Part shown: in pieces, positions 41,951 to 52,271 of the stretch | Position numbering within the stretch: position 1 is the first letter of the stretch | Layout: each line of letters starts with the position of its first letter | Position numbers and translations under genes: made by a program | Origin: Prevotella histicola JCM 15637 = DNF00424 | Lineage (GTDB): Bacteria; Bacteroidota; Bacteroidia; Bacteroidales; Bacteroidaceae | Length of the DNA stretch: 64,000 bases | Assembly: GCF_000613925.1 (NCBI RefSeq) | Contig: NZ_BAJX01000003.1 | Coordinates: forward strand, 183,533-247,532 | Direction: 5' to 3' | Notes under the pieces: model-generated | The model's input: the letters and a program-made list of their open reading frames with translations, nothing else | The model's database searches: none | Told to the model about the DNA's origin: nothing

Positions 41951-43912
41951 ATGATATCAATAGATGGACTGACGGTGGAATTTGGCGTGAAGCCTTTATT
42001 TAAGGATGTATCATTTGTCGTCAATGAGAGAGATAGGATAGCGTTAGTAGGTAAGAATGGTGCAGGGAAATCTACAATGTTGAAGATTCTCTGTGGCTTA
42101 CAGAAGCCCACCAGTGGAACAGTGTCTATTCCTAATGATACGACTGTTGGGTATTTACCACAGGTAATGAAACTTTCCGATGATACAACAGTAAAAGAGG
42201 AGACACGTAAAGCATTTTCTGATACAACAAAGATTGAAGCACGTCTGAAGCAGATGGAGCAGGAGATGGCTGAACGTACAGACTATGAAAGCGAAAGCTA
42301 TGCAGACTTGGTTGAACGCTTCACAACAGAGCATGAGCGTTATATGATGATGGGAGGGGAAAACTATGAAGCAGAGATAGAACGTACGTTGACAGGACTT
42401 GGTTTTACACGTGAAGATTTCGGACGACCTACTCGTGAGTTTTCGGGTGGTTGGCGTATGCGTATAGAGTTGGCAAAGATACTCCTTCGTCGTCCTGATG
42501 TTCTTCTGCTTGATGAGCCTACTAACCATTTGGATATAGAATCAATTCAATGGCTTGAGCAGTTTCTTGCCCAAAGTGCCAAGGCTGTAGTCCTGGTCAG
42601 TCATGACCGAGCCTTTGTTAATAATGTTACTAACCGAACATTGGAAATTACTTGTGGGCATGTAGAAGACTATCGTGTGAAGTATGATGAGTATCTCGTT
42701 CTGCGAAAAGAACGTCGTGAACAACAGCTTCGTGCGTATGAGAACCAACAGAAAGAGATTGCTGATACAAAAGCTTTCATTGAGCGTTTTCGTTATCAGG
42801 CAACTAAAGCTGTACAAGTTCAACAACGTATTCGTCAGTTGGAGAAAATAGTACCTATAGAGGTAGATGAGGTAGATAATTCCGCTATGCACCTTAAGTT
42901 TCCTCCATGTTTAAGAAGTGGAGATTATCCTATCATAGCAGAGAGTTTGAAGAAAGTCTATCCAAGCCGATTACATAGTGACGGACCTGGACAAACTGTG
43001 TTTGAAGGTGTTGACCTAACCATCAAACGAGGTGAGAAGGTAGCCTTTGTGGGTAAGAATGGTGAAGGAAAATCAACCTTTGTGAAGTGTATCATGGGAG
43101 AAATACCTTATGAGGGAACATTAAAAATAGGACATAACGTGCAGATAGGTTACTTTGCACAGAACCAAGCACAGTTATTAGATGAGAATCTGACAATTTA
43201 TGAAACCATTGACCGCGTGGCAACAGGTGAAATGCGATTGAAGATAAATGACCTGCTTGGAGCATTTATGTTTGGTGGTGAGACGTCAGAAAAGTACGTT
43301 AAGGTACTTTCTGGTGGAGAACGCTCACGCCTTGCCATGATAAAACTTCTGTTAGAACCAGTCAACCTCCTGATTCTTGATGAGCCAACGAATCACCTTG
43401 ATATTCCTTCTAAAGAAGTATTGAAGGAAGCGATTAAAAGCTTTGATGGTACAGCCATTATTGTAAGTCATGACCGCGAGTTCCTTGATGGTTTGGTGAG
43501 TAAGGTTTATGAATTTGGTGGTGGAAAGGTGAGAGAGCATCTTGGTGGTATTTATGATTGGCTTAGAAACTCTCTCCAACTCTCTCCAAAGGAAGAGAGT
43601 ACAGAGATTGGCTCACTTGTATCATCCAATGATAGAAAAAATGTTTCGGAAGGGCTGGGAGAGAATTCTTATGCTGAACATAAAGCTCAACAGAAGAAGA
43701 TTCGCAAGGCACAGCGTGCTGTGGAGGAATCTGAGGCTAAAATAGCGAAGTTGGAAGCGCGGAAGAGTGAATTAGATGCACTACTACTCAAGCCTGAGAA
43801 TGCTTCAGATATGGAACTTGTCACCGAATATACTAATCTGCAACGTGAACTTGATGAGGAGAATGATAACTGGATGATATTTTCAGAACAATTAGAACAA
43901 CTTAATAAATAA
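41951..43912 (+). CDS. ABC-F family ATPase
   Basis: 653 aa, soluble, with two ABC domains. Domain 1: Walker A GKNGAGKST (near 34) and signature FSGGWRMR; domain 2: Walker A GKNGEGKST (near 367) and signature LSGGERSR. Both have the LLLDEPTNHLDI/LILDEPTNHLDI Walker B. The basic linker between them (RERRE-type, QQKEIADTKAFIERFRYQAT) and the C-terminal coiled coil (KIRKAQRAVEESEAKIAKLE) are ABC-F features. ABC-F proteins bind the ribosome E site and act in translation control or antibiotic protection; the subfamily (Uup-like is likely) is not settled. The ATG at 41951 is preferred over 41876 since MISIDGLTVEFG is the usual start. Confidence 0.9.
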   Translation: MISIDGLTVEFGVKPLFKDVSFVVNERDRIALVGKNGAGKSTMLKILCGLQKPTSGTVSIPNDTTVGYLPQVMKLSDDTTVKEETRKAFSDTTKIEARLKQMEQEMAERTDYESESYADLVERFTTEHERYMMMGGENYEAEIERTLTGLGFTREDFGRPTREFSGGWRMRIELAKILLRRPDVLLLDEPTNHLDIESIQWLEQFLAQSAKAVVLVSHDRAFVNNVTNRTLEITCGHVEDYRVKYDEYLVLRKERREQQLRAYENQQKEIADTKAFIERFRYQATKAVQVQQRIRQLEKIVPIEVDEVDNSAMHLKFPPCLRSGDYPIIAESLKKVYPSRLHSDGPGQTVFEGVDLTIKRGEKVAFVGKNGEGKSTFVKCIMGEIPYEGTLKIGHNVQIGYFAQNQAQLLDENLTIYETIDRVATGEMRLKINDLLGAFMFGGETSEKYVKVLSGGERSRLAMIKLLLEPVNLLILDEPTNHLDIPSKEVLKEAIKSFDGTAIIVSHDREFLDGLVSKVYEFGGGKVREHLGGIYDWLRNSLQLSPKEESTEIGSLVSSNDRKNVSEGLGENSYAEHKAQQKKIRKAQRAVEESEAKIAKLEARKSELDALLLKPENASDMELVTEYTNLQRELDEENDNWMIFSEQLEQLNK

Positions 43913-43918
43913 AAGAAT

Positions 43919-45952
43919 ATGCGTATCAAAACACTTTTATCTATGATGCTTATCGCATCTGCACCTATCACTGGTATGGCACAGGGACAAGCTGGTATCA
44001 AGGCTGAGAATCTAGACAAGTCGGTACGTCCGGCAGACGACTTCTTTACGTTTGCAACAGGAGGATGGCAGAAACTTAATCCACTTCCTGCTGCTTTCTC
44101 TCGTTTCGGTTCTTTTGATCAGTTGCAAGAGAATAATAACAAGCGTATTAATACTATTCTTACGGATCTGCTCAAGAAGCAGGGTAAGGAAGGAAGTGTT
44201 GAGTGGAAGTTAGGCAATTTTTATAAGCTTGCTATGGATTCTGTTCGCCGAAACAAGGAAGGTGTTAGCCCTGTTAAACCCTTGATAGATGAAATGGAAG
44301 GTGCAAGAACTCTCAATGATCTTCGTGCTCTTCAACTGAAGTATGCCTCTTTCGGATATGGTATTCCATTTGAATATGGCTTTGATGCTGACGAAAAGAA
44401 TGCCAAGATGAATATTCTTAATATTTCGCAGGGAGGACTTTCTCTTGGACAAAAGGAGTATTATCTTGATAATGATAAAGCAACAAGCGACATCCGCAAA
44501 GCTTATTGCCAGTTTATTGCTGATATGTTCCGTCTTTATGGATTCTCTGATGCACAGGCACAAGCCAAGCGTGATGCTATTATGCGTTATGAGACTATGC
44601 TAGCTCTACTATCAAAGAGTCGTACTGAACTGCGTGATGTGGAAGCAAATTATAACAAGATGACACTTGGTGAGTTCAAAACAAACTACCCTAACATCCC
44701 TCTTGAGCAACTTGCAAATGCAGAAGGTATAAAGAGTGAGTATATTCAGTCAATGGTTGTTGGGCAGCCAGCTTTCCTTGCTGGTGTTGATAAACTTGCT
44801 GCAACAAGTAATGCTGACGAACTTCGTGCACGCATGGAGTGGGATGTAATACTTTCTTCTGCCAACTATCTGAGTGATAACATCCGTGCGGAATACTTTA
44901 ACTTCTTTAGTAAGACCATGCGTGGGACGAAAGTTGACTATCCCCGTTGGAAGCGTGCCACACAGCAGACGGAGAGTCAGATGGGTGAAGCACTTGGGCG
45001 CATCTATTGTGAGCGTTATTTCCCAGCTTCGAGTAAGAAGCGCATGGAGGAGTTGGTTAAGAACTTACAGGTAAGCCTCGCTGAGCGTATTAAGGCACAA
45101 GACTGGATGAGTGAAGCTACGAAGAAAGCTGCTCTTGAGAAGCTTTCTACATTCTATGTGAAGGTGGGATATCCTAACAAGTGGAAAGATTTAAGTAAAC
45201 TGACGATTGATCCAAAGAAGTCTTATTATGAGAATGTACAGAATTGTAAGAAGTTCTGGGCAGAGGACGCCATCAAGGAGAAAGCTGGCAAACCTGTTGA
45301 TAAGGACCAATGGTTGATGACTCCACAAACAGTTAATGCTTATTACAATCCAACGACGAACGAGATTTGTTTCCCTGCTGGTATCCTTCAATATCCTTTC
45401 TTTGATCCGAAAGCTGACGATGCATTCAATTATGGTGCTATTGGTGTAGTTATCGGACATGAGATGACACACGGATTTGATGATCAGGGGCGTCATTATG
45501 ACAAAGATGGAAACATGACCGACTGGTGGACAGCAGAAGATGGCAAAAACTTTGAAGCACGTACAGGAAAGTATGCTGATTTCTTCAGCGCAATTAAAGT
45601 TCTGCCCGACCTTTATGCAAATGGTAAGCTTACCCTTGGTGAGAATCTTGCTGACCATGGAGGACTTGAGGTTGCCTTCAATGCCTTTATGAAGACACCA
45701 GAAGCAAAAGCTGGTAAAACAATTATGGGCTTTACACCAGAGCAGCGTTTCTTTATCGCATATGCTGGAGTTTGGGCAAACAATATAACTGAGGCGGAGA
45801 TTCGCAGTCGTGTGAAAAGTGATCCTCATTCACTTGGTGAATGGCGTGTGAATGGTGCCCTGCCACATATCAATGCGTGGTATAAAGCCTTTGGTGTGAA
45901 AGAGGGTGATAAACTCTTTATTCCAGAAAGTAAACGCCTAAAGCTCTGGTAA
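43919..45952 (+). CDS. pepO: M13-family metalloendopeptidase (PepO-like)
   Basis: 677 aa. A signal peptide (MRIKTLLSMMLIASAPITGMAQG) sends it out of the cytosol. The catalytic zinc motif HEMTH sits near residue 513 (VIGHEMTHGFDDQG) and the third ligand in GENLADHGGL near 575 (ENxxDxGG). The preceding lobe is helical, as in neprilysin/PepO. It degrades peptides in the periplasm or at the surface. It starts seven bases after the ABC-F gene and is followed by a strong terminator, so it is probably transcribed with it or from a close promoter. Confidence 0.93.
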   Translation: MRIKTLLSMMLIASAPITGMAQGQAGIKAENLDKSVRPADDFFTFATGGWQKLNPLPAAFSRFGSFDQLQENNNKRINTILTDLLKKQGKEGSVEWKLGNFYKLAMDSVRRNKEGVSPVKPLIDEMEGARTLNDLRALQLKYASFGYGIPFEYGFDADEKNAKMNILNISQGGLSLGQKEYYLDNDKATSDIRKAYCQFIADMFRLYGFSDAQAQAKRDAIMRYETMLALLSKSRTELRDVEANYNKMTLGEFKTNYPNIPLEQLANAEGIKSEYIQSMVVGQPAFLAGVDKLAATSNADELRARMEWDVILSSANYLSDNIRAEYFNFFSKTMRGTKVDYPRWKRATQQTESQMGEALGRIYCERYFPASSKKRMEELVKNLQVSLAERIKAQDWMSEATKKAALEKLSTFYVKVGYPNKWKDLSKLTIDPKKSYYENVQNCKKFWAEDAIKEKAGKPVDKDQWLMTPQTVNAYYNPTTNEICFPAGILQYPFFDPKADDAFNYGAIGVVIGHEMTHGFDDQGRHYDKDGNMTDWWTAEDGKNFEARTGKYADFFSAIKVLPDLYANGKLTLGENLADHGGLEVAFNAFMKTPEAKAGKTIMGFTPEQRFFIAYAGVWANNITEAEIRSRVKSDPHSLGEWRVNGALPHINAWYKAFGVKEGDKLFIPESKRLKLW

Positions 45953-46045
45953 GAGACATACAGAAATATTTTATAATAACATATTGAGCTATTACTAATA
46001 TTCTTAAATCCTAAGATAGGATTTGATCTATATTCCAAGTTTTTT

Positions 46046-46081
46046 AACCCTTTCCCATAGCTATGGGAAAGGGTTCTTTTT
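46046..46081. terminator. palindromic terminator
   Basis: AACCCTTTCCCATAG and CTATGGGAAAGGGTT form a perfect 15-bp stem with almost no loop, followed by CTTTTT. It ends the PepO transcript. The 46082-46330 gap that follows has no gene. Confidence 0.7.
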
Positions 46082-46329
46082 CCTCGACCTAACTTGCAAT
46101 AAGATTTTTTCCTTTATCAAAAGAATGGTGATAAGGTCTCCTTACTCTATAAAAAGGAGAGAAGCACTTCTTCGTGTTATGGGTAGGAATATTTCCCCAC
46201 AATTACACGTTAGGACACTCCCTTCTTAATAGGACTGGAGAACTTTTATATCTTTGTGTCATTCTATCTTTCTATACATTCTGTCTTTAAAACTTTTGGT
46301 TTATTCTGCCTGTTTTGTCTTTTAATCAT

Positions 46330-46337
46330 TATCTTTG
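46330..46337 (+). promoter_or_regulatory. metA -7 box
   Basis: TATCTTTG, 31 bases before the ATG at 46368, with a TTTTG about 13 bases upstream that could serve as the -33 element. Confidence 0.6.
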
Positions 46338-46367
46338 TATCTGTTTTGTAGAAAGAAAGAACAAGAT

Positions 46368-47285
46368 ATGCCATTAAGATTGCCTGACCGGCTTCCAGCA
46401 ATAGAGATATTAAAGCGTGAGAACATCTTTGTTATGGATGACTCACGTGCCCATATGCAGGATATTCGTCCATTGAGAATTGTTGTTCTCAACCTTATGC
46501 CTCTGAAGATTACGACAGAGACCGACCTTGTGCGTTTGCTCTCGAACACGCCGCTTCAGTTGGAAATAAGTTTTATGAAGTTGAAGAGTCATACGCCGAA
46601 GAACACGCCTGTTGAACACATGATGATGTTCTATAAAGAGTTTGAAGAACTGCGTACGCAGAAGTTCGACGGAATGATTATTACTGGTGCTCCCCTTGAG
46701 ACGATACCGTTTGAGGAAGTGGGGTATTGGGATGAGATGCAGGAAATCTTCGACTGGGCTCGGACGCATGTCACCTCAACCCTTTATATCTGTTGGGCAG
46801 CACAGGCAGGACTGTATCATTTCTATGGAATCCCAAAACATCCATTGGCGAAGAAGATGTTTGGCATCTTCCCGACTGTTCCGCTTGAACCAGAACTGTC
46901 AATCTTCCGTGGTTTTGACGATGTCTTTCGCATGCCACAGAGCCGGCATACGGAGGTGAGGCGTGAGGACATAAACAAAGTTGGCGACCTTGAGATAATT
47001 GCCGAGTCAGGAGAGAGTGGTGTGTCTATGGTAATGTCGCGTGGTGGTAGAGAGTTCTTTATTACGGGTCATCTGGAGTATGCACCAGACACACTGGATA
47101 AAGAGTATCGGCGCGATCTTGGGAAGCGTGATGATGTTGAGTTGCCAAGGCATTACTATTTTGAGGACGACCCAGATAAGGGACCACGTGTGACGTGGCG
47201 TGCCCATGCAAACCTGTTTTTCTCTAACTGGATTAACTACTATGTTTATCAGGAAACGCCGTTTAATATTGAGGATATTGGTTGA
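46368..47285 (+). CDS. metA: homoserine O-acyltransferase (MetA)
   Basis: 305 aa from the ATG at 46368. MPLRLPDRLPAIEILKREN opens the enzyme; catalytic Cys142 is in LYICWAAQAGL, His235 and Glu237 in FFITGHLEYAP. The residue at position 111 is Glu (TGAPLETIPFEE), which in MetA proteins marks acetyl-CoA rather than succinyl-CoA preference, so it may make O-acetylhomoserine for methionine synthesis. Cytosolic. The U32 gene overlaps its stop by one base, so the two are co-translated. No leader riboswitch was seen. Confidence 0.93.
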   Translation: MPLRLPDRLPAIEILKRENIFVMDDSRAHMQDIRPLRIVVLNLMPLKITTETDLVRLLSNTPLQLEISFMKLKSHTPKNTPVEHMMMFYKEFEELRTQKFDGMIITGAPLETIPFEEVGYWDEMQEIFDWARTHVTSTLYICWAAQAGLYHFYGIPKHPLAKKMFGIFPTVPLEPELSIFRGFDDVFRMPQSRHTEVRREDINKVGDLEIIAESGESGVSMVMSRGGREFFITGHLEYAPDTLDKEYRRDLGKRDDVELPRHYYFEDDPDKGPRVTWRAHANLFFSNWINYYVYQETPFNIEDIG

Positions 47286-49246
47286 TGAGGACAATTGAAT
47301 TACTTGCTCCGGCAAAGAACTTAGCATGTGGTATCGCTGCGATTGACCATGGTGCTGATGCTGTCTATATAGGTGCTTCACGTTTTGGTGCACGCCAGTC
47401 GGCAGGCAATAGTGTTGAAGATATTCATGAATTGTGTGAGTACGCCCACCGCTTTGGTGCTACGGTCCACGTAACCATCAATACGATTATCTATGATAGC
47501 GAACTGGAGGAAACAATCGCCTTGGTCAGGGAGTTAGTTGAGGCAGGAGTAGATGCTTTCCTTTTGCAGGATATGGGGCTGATGAGTGAAGTGAAGAAGA
47601 TTGTACCAGAGACAGTAGCACTTCATGCCAGTACACAATGTGACACGCGCACGTGGGAGAAGGCATCGTGGTTGAGCCAACAAGGTTTTGATCGTGTAGT
47701 GTTGGCTCGTGAACTATCGTCTGAAGAGATCAGTGGCATTCATAAGCATTTACCTGATCTGGAGCTGGAAGCCTTTGTGCACGGAGCACTTTGCGTAAGT
47801 TATAGTGGTATTTGCTATGCATCACAATATTGTTTCGGACGGTCAGCCAATCGGGGGGTTTGTGCACAGTTCTGTCGTTTAGCATTTGATCTGAAGGATT
47901 CTGACGGTAAGACTATAGAACATCAGAAGCATCTGCTTTCTCTGAAGGATATGAGCCAGATTGATAATCTTGAGACACTGATGCGTTCGGGTGCATGTGC
48001 CTTCAAGATTGAAGGGCGATTGAAGGATATCAATTATGTGAAGAACGTAGTATCAGCCTATAGTCAGCGTATAAATGAGATTATTGGTAAATATCCAAAA
48101 GAGTTTTGCAGAGCTTCACTCGGCAGAGTACAGTATACGTTTACACCTGATTTGAAGAAGACTTTCAATCGTGGGTATACCAATTATTTTCTCAATGGAC
48201 GACAGCCCGATATATTTTCACCCGATACGCCAAAAGCATTGGGAGAATATGTTGGGAGGGTTAAAGAAATTCGCAGAGATAGTTTTAATGTTGCAGGAAC
48301 AGCAACATTTGCCAATGGGGATGGACTATGTTTCTTGGCGAGTGGACAAGTGGGAGAGAACTCCGGTGGGCAAGTGGAGAGCGGACGTAATTCCATTAAC
48401 CCATCAACTGTCTTACAAGGTTTCCGTGTTAATCGTGCAGTAGGCAATCGCCTTTATCCATTTAAGATGCCAAAGGGTTTAAAGCCCGGTATGGCTTTGT
48501 ATCGTAATCAAGACCAATCTTTTGATAAGGAGTTGAGTGGGACAACTGCTGTACGTAAGATCCCTATTGGAATGAGGTTTGGACTAACAAACGACGGCTT
48601 CAAGGTAGATGCCAATATCACCTCTTTAGACCAGAGAAGGACTGCTATAACTTTTGCTCACCAATTGGCACAGAAGCCACAGCATGATAACATCGTGCGA
48701 CAGTTATCCAAGCTGGGTAATACTGTTTATGAATGTTCGGAGATTGATATAGAAGATGGGGCAGACAGTTACTTTATTCCTAGTAGTATTCTTGCAGAAC
48801 TAAGACGGAAGGTAGTGGAGCAGCTTGACACACAAGTACTGCAAATGAAGCGTGTGGTTACCCATCGTCAAACCAATGATAAGGGACAAGGTATACGAAA
48901 AAGACAGCAGTTCTCTTTGGTTAATCCTTCTCAATATAATGAATTGCCTTACCTTTATAATATATCTAATGATGCTGCACGTAAGTTCTATGAATATCAA
49001 GGCTTATCAAAGTCAGAATCAGCCTTTGAATGTCAGCAGCCTAATGGTTTAAGACAGGAGGGCGAGGCTGATCTTCTCCTCATGCAATGTCGTCATTGTA
49101 TTCGTTATTCACTAGGCTATTGTGTTAAGCGAGGAGGGAAGAGCCCTAAGTGGCATGAGCCTCTCTATCTAGAGTTGTCCGATAAACGTCGTTTCCGTTT
49201 AGAGTTTGATTGTAAGAACTGTCAGATGAATGTACTTCCTGAATAA
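47285..49246 (+). CDS. U32-family peptidase/RNA hydroxylase-like protein
   Basis: 653 aa. MRTIELLAPAKNLACGIAAI is the TIM-barrel start of U32 proteins (RlhA/TrhP-like), with YIGASRFGARQSAGN and LHASTQCDTRTW following. The Cys cluster GICYASQYCFGRSANRGVCA is typical. The C-terminal half has the DUF3656-type second barrel. Members hydroxylate RNA (tRNA wobble or 23S rRNA) with prephenate; peptidase activity is old naming. A TTG at 47282 would also be in frame but the ATG at 47285 (TGATG overlap with metA) is preferred. Confidence 0.9.
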   Translation: MRTIELLAPAKNLACGIAAIDHGADAVYIGASRFGARQSAGNSVEDIHELCEYAHRFGATVHVTINTIIYDSELEETIALVRELVEAGVDAFLLQDMGLMSEVKKIVPETVALHASTQCDTRTWEKASWLSQQGFDRVVLARELSSEEISGIHKHLPDLELEAFVHGALCVSYSGICYASQYCFGRSANRGVCAQFCRLAFDLKDSDGKTIEHQKHLLSLKDMSQIDNLETLMRSGACAFKIEGRLKDINYVKNVVSAYSQRINEIIGKYPKEFCRASLGRVQYTFTPDLKKTFNRGYTNYFLNGRQPDIFSPDTPKALGEYVGRVKEIRRDSFNVAGTATFANGDGLCFLASGQVGENSGGQVESGRNSINPSTVLQGFRVNRAVGNRLYPFKMPKGLKPGMALYRNQDQSFDKELSGTTAVRKIPIGMRFGLTNDGFKVDANITSLDQRRTAITFAHQLAQKPQHDNIVRQLSKLGNTVYECSEIDIEDGADSYFIPSSILAELRRKVVEQLDTQVLQMKRVVTHRQTNDKGQGIRKRQQFSLVNPSQYNELPYLYNISNDAARKFYEYQGLSKSESAFECQQPNGLRQEGEADLLLMQCRHCIRYSLGYCVKRGGKSPKWHEPLYLELSDKRRFRLEFDCKNCQMNVLPE

Positions 49247-49259
49247 AAGAAATATTGAT

Positions 49260-50348
49260 ATGAGAAGACACCCCTTTTTACTATTTATAGTACTATTAGC
49301 AGTCGTGATACAGTTGGCAGGCTGCTACCATAAGAAGACTCCATCCTCCTTCCGCTTGTCTGATAGCATACAAGAAGCACAGATCTCCCGAAGAATAGCT
49401 GCGGGAGGTGATTCCATTTTGAAACAAAAAGATAGTACGGATGATAAATGGGATGGTATTACCGACAAGGTGGATTCTCTATCTTTCCGGGTGAAGCATC
49501 ATTATTCTCCAGGCTATAACTTTGTTGTTACATCCGACTCACTTATGTTATTACGTCAGCAGCCTGAGGAAGCTGTTAATGGCATGAGAACTGATTCCTT
49601 TGCAGTAAAGAAAGGTAAAGAGATTGTTGTAGCGGATGTGCGTATTCTTCCTTATGATAAACAGGATTCTGTTTGGATTAAGATTGCTACAGAAGATTAT
49701 GCTTTTGGATGGATTCATGAAGGACGCCTGTTAAAGCAGGTTGCTCCAGCCGACCCAATCTCCCAATTTATTTCCACCTTCTCAAATGTCCACCTGCTGA
49801 TCTTCCTAATAGTAATATCTATTATAGCTGTGGGGTATCTTGCCCGAAAGATTCTCAAACATAATGCAAAACTCGTACATTTCAATGATATTAATTCTTT
49901 TTATCCAACACTCTTGGCAGTGATAGTAGCTCTGTCGGCTTCCTTCTATGCCAGTATACAGCTCTTTGCACCAGAGACGTGGCGTGAGTTCTATTTTCAT
50001 CCCTCTCTTAATCCCTTCTCTCAGCCCTTACTTCTTAATATCTTTTTAGTCTTGGTGTGGGCTATGCTTATTATAGCCATTGCCACAATAGATGATGTCA
50101 GAAGACTGTTGAAATCGGGTGAAGCATTGCTCTATCTTAGTGGATTGGCTGCAGTCTGTGCTGTAAATTATATTGTGTTCTCGGTCCTTACACTATATTA
50201 TATAGGATATCCTCTGCTAATGGCTTATATTTATTATGCTTTTCATGTCTATATACATAAGAGCAGTGAGACATACTATTGTGGAAATTGTGGTAAACGG
50301 TTGCACCGGAAAGGTAGATGCCCGTATTGTGGAGCTATTAACGAATAA
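49260..50348 (+). CDS. lipoprotein with SH3-like, multi-TM and zinc-ribbon parts
   Basis: 362 aa from the ATG at 49260. Signal peptide with LAGC lipobox, an SH3-like beta domain (SLMLLRQQPEEAVNGM, IKIATEDYAFGWIHEGRLL) that could bind cell-wall peptides, about five TM helices (LLIFLIVISIIAVGYLARKI and others), and a C-terminal zinc ribbon CGNCGKRLHRKGRCPYCG. The combination of outer lipobox and inner membrane helices is unusual and the lipobox may not be used. Follows the U32 gene closely. Confidence 0.75.
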   Translation: MRRHPFLLFIVLLAVVIQLAGCYHKKTPSSFRLSDSIQEAQISRRIAAGGDSILKQKDSTDDKWDGITDKVDSLSFRVKHHYSPGYNFVVTSDSLMLLRQQPEEAVNGMRTDSFAVKKGKEIVVADVRILPYDKQDSVWIKIATEDYAFGWIHEGRLLKQVAPADPISQFISTFSNVHLLIFLIVISIIAVGYLARKILKHNAKLVHFNDINSFYPTLLAVIVALSASFYASIQLFAPETWREFYFHPSLNPFSQPLLLNIFLVLVWAMLIIAIATIDDVRRLLKSGEALLYLSGLAAVCAVNYIVFSVLTLYYIGYPLLMAYIYYAFHVYIHKSSETYYCGNCGKRLHRKGRCPYCGAINE

Positions 50349-50454
50349 GGGTTATTAAATAGAATATAAAAAGATATGGCATAGTCTAGCACAAAAAGTA
50401 TCAGTGCTCTCTGAAATAAAGATTATAAATAGCTATGTTTTGGGGATAATTTTA

Positions 50455-50462
50455 TATCTTTG
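50455..50462 (+). promoter_or_regulatory. -7 box of the TPR gene
   Basis: TATCTTTG, about 124 bases before the ATG at 50586; a TTTTG lies 13 bases upstream of it. Confidence 0.5.
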
Positions 50463-50585
50463 CAATTGTTATGTGGATGGTTTATAGATCTGTTAAAATA
50501 ACTCTTTCTGTCTATCAAACAGGTTTTTAATCCATAGGGAGTAATGTCACCTAATAATGATTAACTATAAACTCAAATATTATTT

Positions 50586-52187
50586 ATGATTAGAACTAAA
50601 TTTATACTTGTTGCAGGATTGTTCCTCGTTCTTAATTGTCATGTTGTTAGGGCACAAAAGACGAGCTACAATTACACGCATGCTGTAGAAGCCATTCAAA
50701 ATGATGACATTGCTACAGGGAAATCGTATCTTCTGCGAGAATTGGGAACTAATCCCAAGAATGGTTATGCTTGGTCACTAATGTGCGTCGTATATGCTAA
50801 GGAGAATAAAGCTGATAGCTCCTTCTTGGCCATAGACAATGCTATAAAGTTTATTCCCAAGACTGATGAGGAGACACTAGTGAAAGCATATAACATCAAG
50901 GCAAAACTGTTGACAGCCGTTGATATGGCTGATCAGGTCCTTCCTGTTTACAATGAAGGGGTTAAACGTATGCCAAAGAATGTTTCTATGTTAAAGGCAC
51001 GTGCTGATTATTTTAATGAGACATTGGAAGATTATGCCAAGGCACGCTCAGACTATCAGAAGGCTTTATCATTAGATCCTGGTAATCTTGACATCATGTG
51101 TGATATTGGTGATACGTATGTTAATGAGGATAAGCTATCAAAAGGGATGGAGTACTATAATAAGGTGTTGGCTGTTGACCCATCTCATCCGAAGGCTCTC
51201 TTAAATCGTGCCATAAGCTATTGTACTGATAATAAATATGAGAAGGGTATTGATGATCTTTTGACTTTGGTTAAGACGGATAATATAGATGGGTATAAGT
51301 TATTGCTTTCACTGACAGATTCCATACCTATTCGTGAGATTGTGATAGAACAGCTTAATACACGTATGAAAGCTGATCCTAAGGAACAGTTATATCCCTT
51401 TACTTTGGGTTCAATTTATTCGAATGCGGGTGACCATTCTTTAGCTTTGAAAGCTTATCAGCAGGCATTTGGTCTAGAGAAGAATGCAGGAACAGCTAAT
51501 AATATTGCAAGGGAGTATTATTATGACAATCATTATGCAGATGCAGAAAAATGGGTATTAAAGGCTGAGCAGATAGCGCGTGATTCTTCTCTTGATATGT
51601 CTGATTATCTTTCTACACATGGAGATATTCTCTATGATCAGGGGAAATACAGTGATGCTATTAAGCAATATACTGCTAGCCTTGATGCTAATAATGATGC
51701 TGGGGTACATTATATGCGTGGAATGGCATATATCATGCGTGGACTGAAGGCTGATGCTTTTAAGGATATGGATGCAGCAATAACTCTCTCTGAAGACCCT
51801 GATGCTCGTATTTATCTTATGCGCGGTTGGTTGAATATGGGACTTGGAAAGAGAATGGAAGCACAAGGAGACTTTCGTAAAGCGATAGAAAAAGATAGTG
51901 TGGGAACACCGTCAGCAGCAACTTTTATTTCTCAGCACTTCTTAGGAATTGATAATACAGCAAAAGAGAATGTTGCCAAATGTTTGAAGGATGCAAGTAA
52001 TAATCGTAATGCCCTCTTTGATGTGGCTTGTTTCTATGCTCTGCTAGATGATAAAGTTATGGCTACACATCACTTAGAATTATGTATTGAAAAGGGTTAT
52101 AATAGTTGGGCTATCATGCGTGATCATCCTTGGCTTCAGTCATTAAAGGGGTATAAGGACTATGAGAAATTATTGAAAGTGAAATAA
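50586..52187 (+). CDS. secreted TPR-repeat protein
   Basis: 533 aa. Signal peptide (MIRTKFILVAGLFLVLNCHV, cleavage near VRAQ). At least ten TPR-like helical pairs follow: RSDYQKALSLDPGNLDIMCD, EYYNKVLAVDPSHPKALLNR, ADAFKDMDAAITLSEDPDAR. TPR proteins act as protein-binding scaffolds, here in the periplasm or at the outer membrane. No partner is visible. It ends before the 22-bp-stem terminator. Confidence 0.85.
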   Translation: MIRTKFILVAGLFLVLNCHVVRAQKTSYNYTHAVEAIQNDDIATGKSYLLRELGTNPKNGYAWSLMCVVYAKENKADSSFLAIDNAIKFIPKTDEETLVKAYNIKAKLLTAVDMADQVLPVYNEGVKRMPKNVSMLKARADYFNETLEDYAKARSDYQKALSLDPGNLDIMCDIGDTYVNEDKLSKGMEYYNKVLAVDPSHPKALLNRAISYCTDNKYEKGIDDLLTLVKTDNIDGYKLLLSLTDSIPIREIVIEQLNTRMKADPKEQLYPFTLGSIYSNAGDHSLALKAYQQAFGLEKNAGTANNIAREYYYDNHYADAEKWVLKAEQIARDSSLDMSDYLSTHGDILYDQGKYSDAIKQYTASLDANNDAGVHYMRGMAYIMRGLKADAFKDMDAAITLSEDPDARIYLMRGWLNMGLGKRMEAQGDFRKAIEKDSVGTPSAATFISQHFLGIDNTAKENVAKCLKDASNNRNALFDVACFYALLDDKVMATHHLELCIEKGYNSWAIMRDHPWLQSLKGYKDYEKLLKVK

Positions 52188-52214
52188 CTACTAAAGGATA
52201 AGAACTCTTAGTAC

Positions 52215-52258
52215 GAAAGGAAAAGGTAGGTAATCTAGATTACCTACCTTTTCCTTTC
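52215..52258. terminator. 44-base perfect palindrome, bidirectional terminator
   Basis: Left arm 52215-52236 and right arm 52237-52258 are exact reverse complements (22 bp). It lies between the converging TPR gene and the YhcH-like gene. Confidence 0.85.
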
Positions 52259-52271
52259 TGTATTTGTAATA

